The notes under the pieces: model-generated | The model's database searches: none | Seen by the model: the letters and a program-made list of their open reading frames with translations, nothing else | What the model was told of the DNA's origin: nothing | Part shown: positions 1-8,706 of the stretch, in pieces | Layout of the letters: every line of letters starts with the position of its first letter | How positions within the stretch are numbered: the stretch's first letter is position 1 | Translations under genes and position numbers: made by a program | DNA from: Alphaproteobacteria bacterium | Lineage (GTDB): Bacteria; Pseudomonadota; Alphaproteobacteria; Rhodobacterales; Rhodobacteraceae | DNA length: 58,184 nucleotides | Direction of reading: 5' to 3' | NCBI GenBank assembly: GCA_030431825.1 | Contig: JAUIIJ010000032.1 | Location: 1 to 58,184, forward strand

Positions 1-397
1 GGATCACATAGGCGGTGCCGAGGATGAGGCCGAAAATGCCAAGGGCAAACTGGGCAAAGTGATAGATGCGCACCGCGTCCTTGGATTGATAGCCGGCCTG
101 TCGCAGTTTCAGTTGCACGGCGGATAATTCGGCCTGGTTCTTGGGTTCGAGAAATGTCGCGAACTTGTCGAGCTGCACGTTGCGCCCGCGCTGGCGCAGC
201 CGTTCCTTTTGCGGTGTGCTGCGCTTTTCGGGCGTATTGGCGCGCTTGAGCTTTTTGAGCGGGTCTTCCGGCTGGTTCAGGATCAGCGAGACCGCCAGCA
301 GGATCATGAACAGTCCAAGCACACCGATCACGATAACCGGACCGAAATCACCAAGCGAGTCGGTGAACAGTGTCTTGATTTCGGCAATGAACTCCAT
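1..397 (-). CDS. tadC: Tad pilus inner-membrane platform protein TadC (partial, 3' end off window)
   Basis: This is the N-terminal 132 codons of a type II secretion F-like protein; the gene runs off the left edge. It begins MEFIAEIKTL at 397, has a hydrophobic segment at about residues 18-40 (VIVIGVLGLFMILLAV), a basic cytoplasmic stretch (LKKLKRANTPEKR), and the start of a second membrane segment (FAQFALGIFGLILG) at the edge. TadC and TadB together form the inner-membrane platform of the Tad/Flp pilus. It lies 10 nt after tadB on the same strand, so it belongs to the same operon. The assignment rests on position after tadB and topology; TadB/TadC are paralogues, and the order tadA-tadB-tadC supports TadC. 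Confidence 0.85.
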   Translation of the reverse strand, partial: MEFIAEIKTLFTDSLGDFGPVIVIGVLGLFMILLAVSLILNQPEDPLKKLKRANTPEKRSTPQKERLRQRGRNVQLDKFATFLEPKNQAELSAVQLKLRQAGYQSKDAVRIYHFAQFALGIFGLILGTAYVI

Positions 398-407
398 CGG
401 TTCCTCG

Positions 408-1376
408 CTAAACCTTGATATCGGTCAGGATGCGCATCACGATCAGGTTCGCGATCAGCAATATGGCGACCAGGAAACAGGCAGGTATGAACCAGGGATG
501 GTCCACGACCTGATCGTAATAATGCGGGTCTTTCAGCGTGATGGCAATCAGGCAGAAAACCGGGAAAGCGGACAGGAACTTGCCGGACCATTTGGCCTCG
601 GCGGTGATTGCGTTCACCCGCCGAAACAACCGGAAACGCGCCCGGATCACCTTTGCCAACCCGGCCAGGATCTCGGCCAGGTTCCCCCCGGATTGCTGCT
701 GGATCGAAACCGCCACGGACAGAAAGCGCAGGTCCTGCATGTCGAGCCGTTCGGCCATTTCCTTGAGCGCCTCGCCGATGTCGCGGCCATAGGCGTTTTC
801 GTCGGCAATGATCCCGAATTCGGTCGCCAGCGGGTCTTCGACTTCCTGAGAGACAATCGCAATCGCCGACGAGAAGGGATGCCCGACACGCAGGCTGCGC
901 ACAATGAGTTCCACCGCGTCCGGCAGCTGTTCCTCGATCATGCTGAGGCGTTTGCGGGCCTTGGAATTGATCCAGAAATAGACGGCGCCGACACCGATCA
1001 CGGCCGAAGCCACGATCCGTACGCCAAGTTCCGCCGCCGTCGCCAGGCTCAACCCGACAAAGGCGACGGTGGCCAGCGCAGCCATGATCATGACCAGTTG
1101 CCTTGGGGTAAAGGCAATCGCCGCCTTCTGCGCCTTGTCCGCGAGCAGCGAATAAAGCGGGATCGAGCGTGACCTCATGTGCTGGCGCATTTCCTTGCGC
1201 AGCTGTTCCAGCACCTGTTCGCGCCCGGCGCCCTTGTCCAGCATTTCGAGCCGACGGTTGACCTTGTTGTTCAGGCTGATGGATTTGCCAAAGGCGACAA
1301 GGTAAATGCCCTCGACCAGCACCAGAACACCGATGAAGATCAGTCCGTAGATGATCGGTTCCGGGCTGATCTGCAT
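408..1376 (-). CDS. tadB: Tad pilus inner-membrane platform protein TadB
   Basis: 322 aa, the usual TadB length. N-terminal membrane helix at about residues 7-29, a basic cytoplasmic stretch, paired helices at about 90-135, the T2SSF (GspF-like) cytoplasmic domain containing EEQLPDAVELIVRSLRVGH and SIQQQSGGNLAEIL, and two C-terminal membrane segments (FPVFCLIAITL; WFIPACFLVAILLIANLIV). The F-domain motifs are typical for TadB. It forms the platform on which the CpaF ATPase drives Flp pilin assembly. The start codon overlaps the cpaF stop (TGATG), so the two are translationally coupled. Confidence 0.93.
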   Translation of the reverse strand: MQISPEPIIYGLIFIGVLVLVEGIYLVAFGKSISLNNKVNRRLEMLDKGAGREQVLEQLRKEMRQHMRSRSIPLYSLLADKAQKAAIAFTPRQLVMIMAALATVAFVGLSLATAAELGVRIVASAVIGVGAVYFWINSKARKRLSMIEEQLPDAVELIVRSLRVGHPFSSAIAIVSQEVEDPLATEFGIIADENAYGRDIGEALKEMAERLDMQDLRFLSVAVSIQQQSGGNLAEILAGLAKVIRARFRLFRRVNAITAEAKWSGKFLSAFPVFCLIAITLKDPHYYDQVVDHPWFIPACFLVAILLIANLIVMRILTDIKV

Positions 1377-2839
1377 CAGAAACTTTCCACCACTGTAGGC
1401 TCGTATATCGCCGCCGGCAGGTCATACCCCCACATTCGGAACCGTTCGGAGAAATGGCTGCGCACTCCGGTCGCGGTGAAATGGCCGACGATCTTGTTGT
1501 CGGGTGTAAGCCCGACGCGCTGATAGCGGAAAATCTCCTGCATCGAGATGACATCGCCCTCCATCCCGGTAATCTCGGTGATCGAGGTCATCCGGCGGCT
1601 TCCGTCCTGCAGGCGCGACACCTGCACGATCAGGTTGACCGCCGAGGAAATCTGGCTGCGCATCGCCTTGAGAGGCATTTCGATACCTGCCATGGCGATC
1701 ATGTTCTCAAGCCGGCTGATCCCGTCGCGCGCACTGTTCGCGTGAATTGTCGTCATCGAGCCGTCATGGCCCGTATTCATCGCCTGCAACATGTCGATGA
1801 CCTCTTCGCCGCGTGTCTCGCCGACGATGATCCGGTCCGGGCGCATCCGCAACGCGTTTTTCAGACAGTCGCGCGGGCTGACTTCGCCCTTGCCCTCGAC
1901 ATTGGGTGGTCGGCTTTCCATCCGGCCCACATGGGTCTGTTGCAGTTGCAGTTCGGCGGTATCCTCGATCGTGAGGATGCGTTCGCCATTGTCGATGAAC
2001 GAGGACAACGCGTTGAGTGTGGTGGTTTTACCCGAACCGGTGCCGCCTGAAACGATGACGTTCAGGCGCGTCGCCACCGCCGCTTGCAGATAGGCGGCCA
2101 TTTCCTCGGAAAAGGCGCCGTAATTCACCAGGTCGTCGATTCCGAGCTTGTCCTTGCGAAACTTGCGGATCGAAACGAGGCTTCCGTCCACGGCAATCGG
2201 TGGCACCATGGCGTTGAAGCGCGATCCATCGGCAAGCCGCGCATCGACATAGGGGTTGGACTCATCCACGCGCCGTCCCACGGCGCTGACGATCTTGTCG
2301 ATGATCCGCAGCAGGTGACGTTCGTCCTTGAAGGTGACCTCGCTGAGTTCGAGCCGCCCATTGCGTTCGACAAAGACCTGCTGCGGTCCATTGACGAGAA
2401 TATCATTGATCGAGTCGTCCTGCAGCAGAGCCTCGAGCGGGCCCAGCCCGCGCACTTCGTCGTAAAGCTCCTTGTTGAGGGTCTGCCGATCTTCGCGATT
2501 CAGCACGATTCCCTGCTCTTCGAGGATTTCTCCGGCAATGCTTCCGATTTCGTTACGCAGCTCGGTTTCGCTTGCCCTGTCCAGTGCCGCGAGGTTGAGA
2601 TTGTCAAGAAGTGAGCGGTGCAGTTCGATCTTGATTTCGCCCAGCCGTTCCTTGCGTTTGCGATCCTTGTCCGGAATTCCGGCCTCGTCCGGTTTCAGCG
2701 GCATCGGTCGGCGCAGCGATACGCTCGGCTGGCTGGTCGGGGCCGCGGATTCGGGTTTCACCTCGGCGAGGTTGGTGATCTTCGCGGCGGGTTTTGCCGT
2801 TTTCTTGGCGGCGTTGGGCTTCTTGTATTTGGAAAACAT
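1376..2839 (-). CDS. cpaF: Tad pilus assembly ATPase CpaF/TadA
   Basis: 487 aa secretion ATPase of the GspE/VirB11 superfamily that powers Flp pilus assembly at the inner membrane. Residues 1-70 are a Lys/Pro-rich linker. The N-terminal domain spans about 75-240. Walker A is GGTGSGKT at 265-272, Walker B-like RIIVGE at 336-341, and the His-box region [13 protein letters not shown] at 356-368. The start at 2839 gives the usual family length. It lies 21 nt downstream of cpaE and overlaps tadB by 1 nt, giving the standard order cpaE-cpaF-tadB-tadC. Confidence 0.96.
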   Translation of the reverse strand: MFSKYKKPNAAKKTAKPAAKITNLAEVKPESAAPTSQPSVSLRRPMPLKPDEAGIPDKDRKRKERLGEIKIELHRSLLDNLNLAALDRASETELRNEIGSIAGEILEEQGIVLNREDRQTLNKELYDEVRGLGPLEALLQDDSINDILVNGPQQVFVERNGRLELSEVTFKDERHLLRIIDKIVSAVGRRVDESNPYVDARLADGSRFNAMVPPIAVDGSLVSIRKFRKDKLGIDDLVNYGAFSEEMAAYLQAAVATRLNVIVSGGTGSGKTTTLNALSSFIDNGERILTIEDTAELQLQQTHVGRMESRPPNVEGKGEVSPRDCLKNALRMRPDRIIVGETRGEEVIDMLQAMNTGHDGSMTTIHANSARDGISRLENMIAMAGIEMPLKAMRSQISSAVNLIVQVSRLQDGSRRMTSITEITGMEGDVISMQEIFRYQRVGLTPDNKIVGHFTATGVRSHFSERFRMWGYDLPAAIYEPTVVESF

Positions 2840-2860
2840 ATGAGAAAGTCCTCCGGGACG

Positions 2861-4099
2861 TTACGCCGCTTCGGCCTCGGCTTGGCCGAGCTGGTGCAGC
2901 GATTGCGCAAGTTTCGCGATTTCCTTGCGCAGCGGGTTCTTGGCGGCGGACATCGCCATTGGATGCCCGTGGTCGCCGCATTGCGTGACTTGCTTGCCGC
3001 CCTCGGGAAGTTGCAGGTCAATCGAAATGCTCAGGCTCTCGGCCATCCGCTTGACCCGCCCCTTGCCGGACAGGTCGGTGAATTTCGGGGCGCGGTTCAG
3101 TGCAAAGCGGAGTTTCTGCAGGGGCAGGTCTTCGGACTGCAAGGCCCGTTTCATCCGCAGGGCGTTCTGGGCCGAGCGCATGTCGAGTTCGATCAGCGCG
3201 AAATAGACATGCGCGGCCTGCAACACCGTTTCGGTCCATTGAACGAGCGTTGTGGGCATGTCTATGATCACATAGTCGAAATGGCTGCGCGCAAGGGAAA
3301 TGACCCGTTCGACGTCTTCGTTCGAGACAATGTCGAGTGGCACGATATCCGAGGGCGCGGTCAGCACCTGCAGCTTGTCTTCAAAGCTCTGCAGCGCGTA
3401 ACCGAATACCTCTTCGTCCATGTTCTCTGTGTCGGTCAGCATTTCGAGGATCGCCTCGCGCCGCGGCAGGTCGAGATAGGTCCCGATGGTGCCGAATTGC
3501 AGGTCCAGATCGAGCAGGCAGACGCTGGGCGCGTCTTCGCCACCGGTTGTTGCCAGTTCCCACGCGAGGTTCACCGCCAGCGTGGTCGACCCGACTCCGC
3601 CGGCAAGACCGTGAACGACGATCACCGCACCCTCGCGCGATGTACCCGATTGCAGGTGCATCTTCTGGTGGCGCGAAGACTCCGCCTGCGGCGGTGGCGC
3701 GTTGAGCCGGTCAATCGCGGATTGCAATTCGTTTTCGGGGAGCGGGTAGGGGACAAACTCGTCGGCGCCCTGCCGTAACAGCCTGTGCAGCGATGCAGGA
3801 GAGACATCTTCGGCGATCAGGATCACACCGATCTGTTGCGCCTTGGCCTGCGTGATGATTTCGCCAACAAGGGCAATATTGTCTTCGTCCTGCGAATCCA
3901 GCGCAATCGCCAGGAAATCGAGTGCCCTGGCGTCCGGTTGGTCGAGAAAGGTCAACGCCTCGGCAAACCCGAGATCGCCCCAGCTTTCTCCGAGCGCGGC
4001 TTCCATGTCTTCGATCAGCAGGTCGAAATTCTGTACGTCCCGGCTGACCGTGCAGGCCACGATAGGGGTGCTTTCGCTGTGTGGCAGTCGACTGCTCAT
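2861..4099 (-). CDS. cpaE: Tad pilus localisation/assembly protein CpaE (TadZ), MinD/ParA-like
   Basis: 412 aa from the ATG at 4099, chosen because GAGG lies 8-9 nt upstream; an open frame extends 28 codons further but without a better ribosome site. CpaE/TadZ proteins place the Tad machinery at the pole. The N-terminal third is a receiver-like atypical domain (LLIEDME; LDSQDEDNIALVGEIITQAK). From about residue 155 comes a MinD-type ATPase fold with P-loop AGGVGSTTLAVNLAWE followed by CLLDLDLQFGTIGTYLDL. The P-loop lacks both lysines of the deviant Walker A (KGGxGK), as in other divergent TadZ proteins, so ATP binding or hydrolysis may be weakened. A likely terminator hairpin lies just upstream. 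Confidence 0.9.
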   Translation of the reverse strand: MSSRLPHSESTPIVACTVSRDVQNFDLLIEDMEAALGESWGDLGFAEALTFLDQPDARALDFLAIALDSQDEDNIALVGEIITQAKAQQIGVILIAEDVSPASLHRLLRQGADEFVPYPLPENELQSAIDRLNAPPPQAESSRHQKMHLQSGTSREGAVIVVHGLAGGVGSTTLAVNLAWELATTGGEDAPSVCLLDLDLQFGTIGTYLDLPRREAILEMLTDTENMDEEVFGYALQSFEDKLQVLTAPSDIVPLDIVSNEDVERVISLARSHFDYVIIDMPTTLVQWTETVLQAAHVYFALIELDMRSAQNALRMKRALQSEDLPLQKLRFALNRAPKFTDLSGKGRVKRMAESLSISIDLQLPEGGKQVTQCGDHGHPMAMSAAKNPLRKEIAKLAQSLHQLGQAEAEAA

Positions 4100-4256
4100 T
4101 GCCGTGATCCTCATGACCCTTGTATGGCGAACGGCCCGGGCATTTGCCGGGATGCCCCGATCGTCTCGCCCCACCGTCACCAATGCACGCCCTCAACTGG
4201 ACGCACCTCACCTGATGATTATGAATATTGCCGATAATCTAGGCGAGAGTTAGACC

Positions 4257-4283
4257 AAATAAACCCAATTGTCTGAAATTGGG
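4257..4283 (-). terminator. Possible intrinsic terminator/attenuator inside the tad operon
   Basis: On the minus strand, a perfect 7-bp stem (CCCAATT/AATTGGG, 6-nt loop, 4264-4283) is followed directly by TTTATTT. It lies between the OmpA gene stop (4306) and the cpaE start (4099), a 206-nt gap that is large for this operon. The stem has only 3 GC pairs, so it may be leaky. This could separate surface components (pilins, cpaB, cpaC) from the ATPase/platform genes. Confidence 0.5.
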
Positions 4284-4305
4284 ACACGATCCATCAAAAA
4301 TCGGC

Positions 4306-4941
4306 CTATTGTACGTCGCCAAAGCCTGCTGTGTTGCTGCGACGGGTCAGGCCGTCCACGGGCCGCGCACTCTCGACGTAATCGCGATAGACGATCTCGG
4401 CATATTTGCCATCCAGAACCGTCGGATGACGCTTGAGAAATCCGCTCACCTCGGTGACGCTGCGCCGGTTGGCGCGCTCAGGTTCCGGAGAGTCGATCAC
4501 CGGGCGGGTTTCACCGTAAGACACCAGGGCCTGCAGGCGCGATGTGCTGATGCCGCGGGTTGACAGATACCGCACGACCGCGCGGGCGCGGCGTTCCCCG
4601 AGCCCGTAATTGTAAGACGGAGAACCGACCAGATCGGTATATCCGTAGACGTTGAAGCGCACTTCCGGGAATTGCCGGATCCAGTCTGCCTGCCGATCCA
4701 GGATTTGAAGTGCCGATGCGTCCAGGACGTCGCTGTTAAAGGCGAAATTCACGGTCGTCGGGACGTCCCGCGCGAACCTCTGACCCAGAGCGACGGAATA
4801 ACTGCGCACCCCCTGCATCACCAGCGCGTTGTTCTCGGTTGCATTGCCAAAGTCCGTGGTGGTGACAAAGTCGCCAGCTGTTTCATCGCACCCCGCCAGG
4901 GCAATGGCCAGGCCGGTCGCAAGGATCAGTTCTCTCTTCAT
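4306..4941 (-). CDS. OmpA-family lipoprotein of the tad locus
   Basis: 211 aa. The N-terminus MKRELILATGLAIALAGCDE is a lipoprotein signal with lipobox LAGC (Cys18). The C-terminal half is an OmpA-like peptidoglycan-binding domain: VNFAFNSDVLDASALQIL, FNVYGYTDLVGSPSYN, LGERRARAVVRYLSTRGI and the closing NRRSVTEV. It sits between the secretin gene cpaC and cpaE, where Rhodobacteraceae tad loci often carry an OmpA protein. It may anchor the outer-membrane part of the pilus to the cell wall, in place of the CpaD lipoprotein found elsewhere; that role is inferred. Confidence 0.85.
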   Translation of the reverse strand: MKRELILATGLAIALAGCDETAGDFVTTTDFGNATENNALVMQGVRSYSVALGQRFARDVPTTVNFAFNSDVLDASALQILDRQADWIRQFPEVRFNVYGYTDLVGSPSYNYGLGERRARAVVRYLSTRGISTSRLQALVSYGETRPVIDSPEPERANRRSVTEVSGFLKRHPTVLDGKYAEIVYRDYVESARPVDGLTRRSNTAGFGDVQ

Positions 4942-4954
4942 CCCGTCTCTCCGC

Positions 4955-6379
4955 CTAGTCCATCACATAGCCGTAGGAGCCGCTGAAATCCTGTTTCGCG
5001 ACCTCTTGCGCGCCCTGTGTCGACCCGCGCAGCTCCTTGCTCATCTTGCCGAACAGGAACAGATCGCTTTCGCTCGGAGGGGTGATCCGATCGGTGGGCA
5101 ATGCCAGCGCCTCGCCCAGTGTCGGCGAAACGAGATGTGCCGTCACGATGATCACGAGCTCCGTCTGTTTGCGTTCGTATTCCGCACTTCGGAACAGCGC
5201 ACCGAGCACGGGCACATCGCCCAGCCAAGGCATCTGTGCCGCGTTGTCCAGGAATTCGTCCTCGATCAAACCGGCGATTGCAAAGCTTTCGCCGTCGCGC
5301 ATTTCGACGGTGGTCGACGTCTCGCGACGGGAAAATGCCGGGACGGTCAGATCGTTGATGTTCGCACCCTGGGTCGGGTCGATGTCGGACACGGCCGCCA
5401 TCAGTTCGAGATTGATGACACCCTGGTCGACGACGCGTGGTACAAAGTTCAACTCGATTCCGAAGGCTTTGTAATCGACCGAAAAAAGACCATCGCGCTG
5501 CGCAACCGGAATCGGGAATTCGCCACCGGCGAGAAACTTGGCTTCCTGACCCGACAGCGCGCTGAGATTGGGTTCCGCAAGGGTACGGACGACCCCCTTC
5601 TGTTCCAGCGCCTCGATCAGCAATCCGACCTGTACGGACCCCGCGTTGAAGCCGAAGAGGATGGCTCCGGTGTTTTCATTCGCGAAAGGAATGTTGCCTG
5701 CACTCGAATTGATGAGTGCGCCCTGGTTGTTCAAGGTGCCGGTGCCGCCGTTCAGGCCGGTGTCACCGCCGAAAATGGATCCGTTGAAGCCCAGAGATGA
5801 ACTCAGCGATTTCGAGACCGAACGCTGCATTTCGGCAAACCGCACCTTGAGCATCACCTGCTGAACACCGCCGACACTCATCAGGTTCGAGACCCGTTCC
5901 GGCGCGTACCGTTCTGCAAGATCGAGCGCGCGCTGCAGTCGGGCCGAACTTGACACGACGCCGGACAGGACGATGCCGTCATTGGCCGTGCGCACCTCGA
6001 TCTTTTCGCCGGGCAGGATCTGACGCAGCCGTTCCTTGAACTCCGTCACATCCGCCGCAACCCTGACATTGACGTTCGTGATCAGGCGCCCGGTTGCATC
6101 CAGCAGGGTCAGCGTGGTCAATCCGGGGGATTTCCCCAGGACATAGATTGTCCTGTCCGAAAGCGAGGAAATATCGGCGATGCCGGGATTCGCGATGCTG
6201 AGTTCGGCAAAGGGAACCTCGCTTTCGACGACGATGGCGCGGTTCATCGGGATGTCGAGCGTGCTTTCGGAGCCGGTCTTGACAACGGTCAGCGCCTCGG
6301 CGCCAAGCGGCGCGCTCAGGGCCGTGCAGGTCAACGCGACCCCCAAGACCGCGGCCTTCAGGAACTCTTCGAATTTCAT
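4955..6379 (-). CDS. cpaC: Tad pilus outer-membrane secretin CpaC/RcpA
   Basis: 474 aa from ATG 6379, which has GGAGAGG upstream; an in-frame GTG at 6400 overlaps that ribosome site and is less likely. Signal peptide at about residues 1-30. The N-terminal pilus/BON-like domain contains the CpaC motif VPFAELSIANPGIADI and then VLGKSPGLTTLTLLD. The secretin domain at about 170-440 includes VMLKVRFAEMQRSVSKSLSS, VVRTLAEPNLSALSGQEAKF, GELDF-region GIELNFVPRV and TELVIIVTAHLV. It forms the outer-membrane channel for Flp pili. It lies 13 nt upstream of the OmpA gene. Confidence 0.95.
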   Translation of the reverse strand: MKFEEFLKAAVLGVALTCTALSAPLGAEALTVVKTGSESTLDIPMNRAIVVESEVPFAELSIANPGIADISSLSDRTIYVLGKSPGLTTLTLLDATGRLITNVNVRVAADVTEFKERLRQILPGEKIEVRTANDGIVLSGVVSSSARLQRALDLAERYAPERVSNLMSVGGVQQVMLKVRFAEMQRSVSKSLSSSLGFNGSIFGGDTGLNGGTGTLNNQGALINSSAGNIPFANENTGAILFGFNAGSVQVGLLIEALEQKGVVRTLAEPNLSALSGQEAKFLAGGEFPIPVAQRDGLFSVDYKAFGIELNFVPRVVDQGVINLELMAAVSDIDPTQGANINDLTVPAFSRRETSTTVEMRDGESFAIAGLIEDEFLDNAAQMPWLGDVPVLGALFRSAEYERKQTELVIIVTAHLVSPTLGEALALPTDRITPPSESDLFLFGKMSKELRGSTQGAQEVAKQDFSGSYGYVMD

Positions 6380-6553
6380 GTGACCCGCCTCTCCGATCAC
6401 GCCTCGTTACCGGGTCTTGTTGCCCGAATTTTGCAACACTCTGCGTCAGTTCCCATTTTATTTCAAGAATCAATGGTTTCCGCAGACATACGAATGTGGA
6501 GTTAGGGCAACAAAGCCACAATCGCAGCGCGCATGCACAGGGTCGGCGGCGTT

Positions 6554-6576
6554 CTAAAGCGTTGCAAACGCTCTAG
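6554..6576 (-). other. Imperfect hairpin across the cpaB stop codon
   Basis: Arms CTAAAGCGTT (6554-6563) and AACGCTCTAG (6567-6576) pair over 10 bp with one mismatch around a 3-nt loop. The cpaB stop codon lies in one arm. No T-run follows in the transcribed direction, so it is more likely an RNA processing or stability hairpin between cpaB and cpaC than a terminator. Confidence 0.3.
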
Positions 6577-7430
6577 TTTGTGCAGGGGATCGGGATGTCA
6601 AAGACCTCGGCCCCGCGCCGCGTTCGGATGGTACAGACCTTTTCCTCGATCTGCTGCGGGGCGGCCTCGATGGCGCCAAGCCCCAGGAGCGAGCGTTGAT
6701 CGACCTCGATGGCGGACGCAATCGTGTCGTCGCGCGCACCCACCAGCGACAGGGACAACCTGCCGGTGGATTGCGCCTGCGCGAGGGCGGCGACCTGTTC
6801 GGGCCGAGCGGCAACGGTGACGGTGCGGGCGATGATTGCGCCGTCGAGATCGCTGCTTGCCGTCTGATCGACGGCGATCAGGGGGACATTGGCTTCGATC
6901 AGGCGGGTCACATCCCCCCGAACCCCTTCGATTGTGCCGCTGACGCTGCCGGTCCAATAGACATCGACCCGGTCGCCCGGTCGCAGAAAACCGGACACGC
7001 CGGAAGCGACATCAACCCGAATGGCAAAGGCCCGCATGCCCCGCGATAATTGCGAGGTCAGCCCGGCGTCTTCGCCGGGTCTGGTTACTTTTGCGGCCAG
7101 GATCGCCTCGTCTTCCTCGATTGCGCGCAAGACCACGCGCTTGCCGGTCACCTCATCAGGGAAAAGCTTGGCTATGTCGGTAAACGTCCCTTTCGGCACC
7201 GCATCCAGTGGCCAGCGCACCTTGCGGACATCGTCGCGTTCGAGGGTTTCACCATATCTGAGCGCGCGCGATGCCACATAGACATTGATGGTCGGCACAA
7301 CCTCGGCCCGCGCCTGGCGTTCCCTTTGCAGTTCGATCTGATAGGCCGAGATGTAATTCCTGGCCATCATCACTGCCCCGCCCGCCAGGACAATGCCGAC
7401 AATCAGAACCAGACCGAATATCGCTCGCAT
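6573..7430 (-). CDS. cpaB: Flp pilus assembly protein CpaB/RcpC
   Basis: 285 aa. One N-terminal membrane anchor (residues 3-25, FGLVLIVGIVLAGGAVMMAR). An SAF domain at about 45-115 (VYVASRALRYGETLERDDVR, VLRAIEEDEAILAAKV) is followed by the RcpC/CpaB domain (MRAFAIRVDVASGVSGFLRP, GDRVDVYWTG, LIAVDQ, TVTVAARPEQVAALAQAQ). The end has a cysteine pair (KVCTIRTRRG ... IPIPCTN). CpaB works with the secretin at the periplasmic face. It follows the pilin genes and precedes cpaC by 193 nt. Confidence 0.92.
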   Translation of the reverse strand: MRAIFGLVLIVGIVLAGGAVMMARNYISAYQIELQRERQARAEVVPTINVYVASRALRYGETLERDDVRKVRWPLDAVPKGTFTDIAKLFPDEVTGKRVVLRAIEEDEAILAAKVTRPGEDAGLTSQLSRGMRAFAIRVDVASGVSGFLRPGDRVDVYWTGSVSGTIEGVRGDVTRLIEANVPLIAVDQTASSDLDGAIIARTVTVAARPEQVAALAQAQSTGRLSLSLVGARDDTIASAIEVDQRSLLGLGAIEAAPQQIEEKVCTIRTRRGAEVFDIPIPCTN

Positions 7431-7583
7431 CGTTATAACCTCTCCAAGAACCGGTAGCTCTTGTTATTGATGCTGCCTATTTATGCATGATCGGTCTGAT
7501 TTACAAAGATTGTGTCAACAACGCCACCAATAAACGTCATGCAACATGCATCTGACCTGACGCATATTCGACTGCGAAGCGGA

Positions 7584-7772
7584 TCAGTCTTTTGCTCCAA
7601 CCGGAAGAGTGGACAGGTATTGGCTAAGGCTGCTACCGATCCCACCGGACTCGGATTGCAGGGATGCAAAGGTGACTGCCGCGAGGGCCACGACCGCTGC
7701 GGTCAGGACAATCCAGTCAACCGTAACCGCGCCGCTCTGGTCCCGAAGGAATGTTTTCAGATTGTTTCGCAT
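7584..7772 (-). CDS. Flp-type pilin (third in transcription order)
   Basis: 62 aa. A short basic leader (MRNNLKTFLRDQSG) precedes the type IVb cleavage and assembly segment G|AVTVDWIVLTAAVVALAAV. Flp prepilins usually have Glu at +5 and Tyr at +6; here they are Asp and Trp. The C-terminus (YLSTLPVGAKD) differs from those of the two paralogues upstream. It is the last of three tandem pilin genes before cpaB. Confidence 0.88.
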   Translation of the reverse strand: MRNNLKTFLRDQSGAVTVDWIVLTAAVVALAAVTFASLQSESGGIGSSLSQYLSTLPVGAKD

Positions 7773-7874
7773 GGCAACCTCTAGGTTTGCTGCGGCGGGC
7801 CCTTTGAAAAAGGCCGCGCCTTACGTAAAAGACGCAGCCCCCACACATTTATCAATTTATCTTGCAGTCAGCGA

Positions 7875-8105
7875 TCACTGAGTGCCGTCACCGCCGCCGC
7901 CACCACCGCCACCGCCACTACCACCGGCGTCTGGCGTGACCTCATTGAGTTCTGTCTGAATCCTCGTGCTGAGATCGTCAGTGCCGGTTTCAATGGCACT
8001 GTATGCGGCGGCGGCGAGCGCAACGACTGCTGCGGTCAGAACGACCCAATCGACGGTGACGGCACCATCGTCGTCCTTGCGGAACTTATTGAATACTCTG
8101 ATCAT
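7875..8105 (-). CDS. Flp-type pilin with polyglycine tail
   Basis: 76 aa. Leader MIRVFNKFRKDDDG, then AVTVDWVVLTAAVVALAAAA, a helical tail (YSAIETGTDDLSTRIQTELN), and a glycine-rich C-terminus (GGSGGGGGGGGGDGTQ). The N-terminal half is nearly identical to the 8521-8706 pilin, so the two are recent duplicates that differ at the exposed C-terminal end. The glycine tract is encoded by GGC/GGT/GGA codons and could vary in length by slippage. ATG 8105 is preceded on the minus strand by TTTGAGGGGACAAAGCC. Confidence 0.88.
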   Translation of the reverse strand: MIRVFNKFRKDDDGAVTVDWVVLTAAVVALAAAAYSAIETGTDDLSTRIQTELNEVTPDAGGSGGGGGGGGGDGTQ

Positions 8106-8520
8106 GGCTTTGTCCCCTCAAAGGATCATTGTTAGAGTTCGTTTCCGTCCAATCCGTGTGTGCAAGAGTTCGGCTGGATCGGCTTTTCTATTAACTTGCT
8201 CTAATAATTGAGGCGGAATGAGGCAGCAATTTGACTACAATCCACCATTTTGATGCTTTTCGGGGTTTTTAGCGGGTTTTTTCGCGATTTTTCTCCAGAT
8301 GGTTGTCGAAAATCTGTCTCTTAGGTTGAATTGACCGCGAATCGATCAGCCTGGCCCTATCCCTGCAATGTGCCTGAATTTACCCGGGTTTCTTGTCAAC
8401 CTGAGGTAGTGATGGCCGGCGTCAGACCGATTTGGGCGCCGTCCCGGGAACTGCCTCTGGTTGTGGCGAGGCCGTCCCACGGGGGTCGCGGCGGGGTATC
8501 GAACGACCGAAGGCCCGTTG
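8106..8520. other. Intergenic region between two pilin genes
   Basis: 415 nt without a supportable gene. The 8220-8320 part is AT-rich relative to its surroundings and carries T-runs on the plus strand. A weak minus-strand promoter candidate is listed separately; nothing else is visible. Confidence 0.5.
8201..8229 (-). promoter_or_regulatory. Candidate sigma70-type promoter for the polyglycine pilin
   Basis: Minus-strand TTGCTG (8224-8229), a 17-nt spacer and TATTAG (8201-8206), each matching consensus at 4 of 6 positions, about 95 nt upstream of the 8105 start. It sits in an AT-rich patch. If real, the pilin genes can be expressed separately from the first pilin. Confidence 0.3.
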
Positions 8521-8706
8521 TTACTGGGTGGTCGGCGATTGTGCCGTGATGAACGCGCCGGTGTTGGTGGTCAGGGTTTCAGACCCGGTTTCGATGGCCG
8601 TGTAGGCCGCGCCAGCCAGCGCCACGACGGCTGCGGTCAGCACGACCCAGTCCACGGTCACGGCGCCACATTCATCTTTGCGGAAGTTTCTCAAGAGTTT
8701 GATCAT
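8521..8706 (-). CDS. Flp-type pilin (first of tad locus)
   Basis: 61 aa from ATG 8706; GGAGGGACGAAACG supplies a strong ribosome site, so the longer in-frame extension to 8814 is rejected. Leader MIKLLRNFRKDECG, then AVTVDWVVLTAAVVALAGAA, then YTAIETGSETLTTNTGAFIT. Position +5 is Asp instead of the usual Glu and +6 is Trp instead of Tyr. It is the first gene of the minus-strand tad cluster, likely the major pilin, though which of the three is dominant cannot be told from sequence. Confidence 0.88.
   Translation of the reverse strand: MIKLLRNFRKDECGAVTVDWVVLTAAVVALAGAAYTAIETGSETLTTNTGAFITAQSPTTQ

Noticed and set aside
7875..7920. Trinucleotide repeat (CCGCCACC runs)
   Set aside because: It is the coding of the glycine tail of the second pilin, not an independent repeat element.
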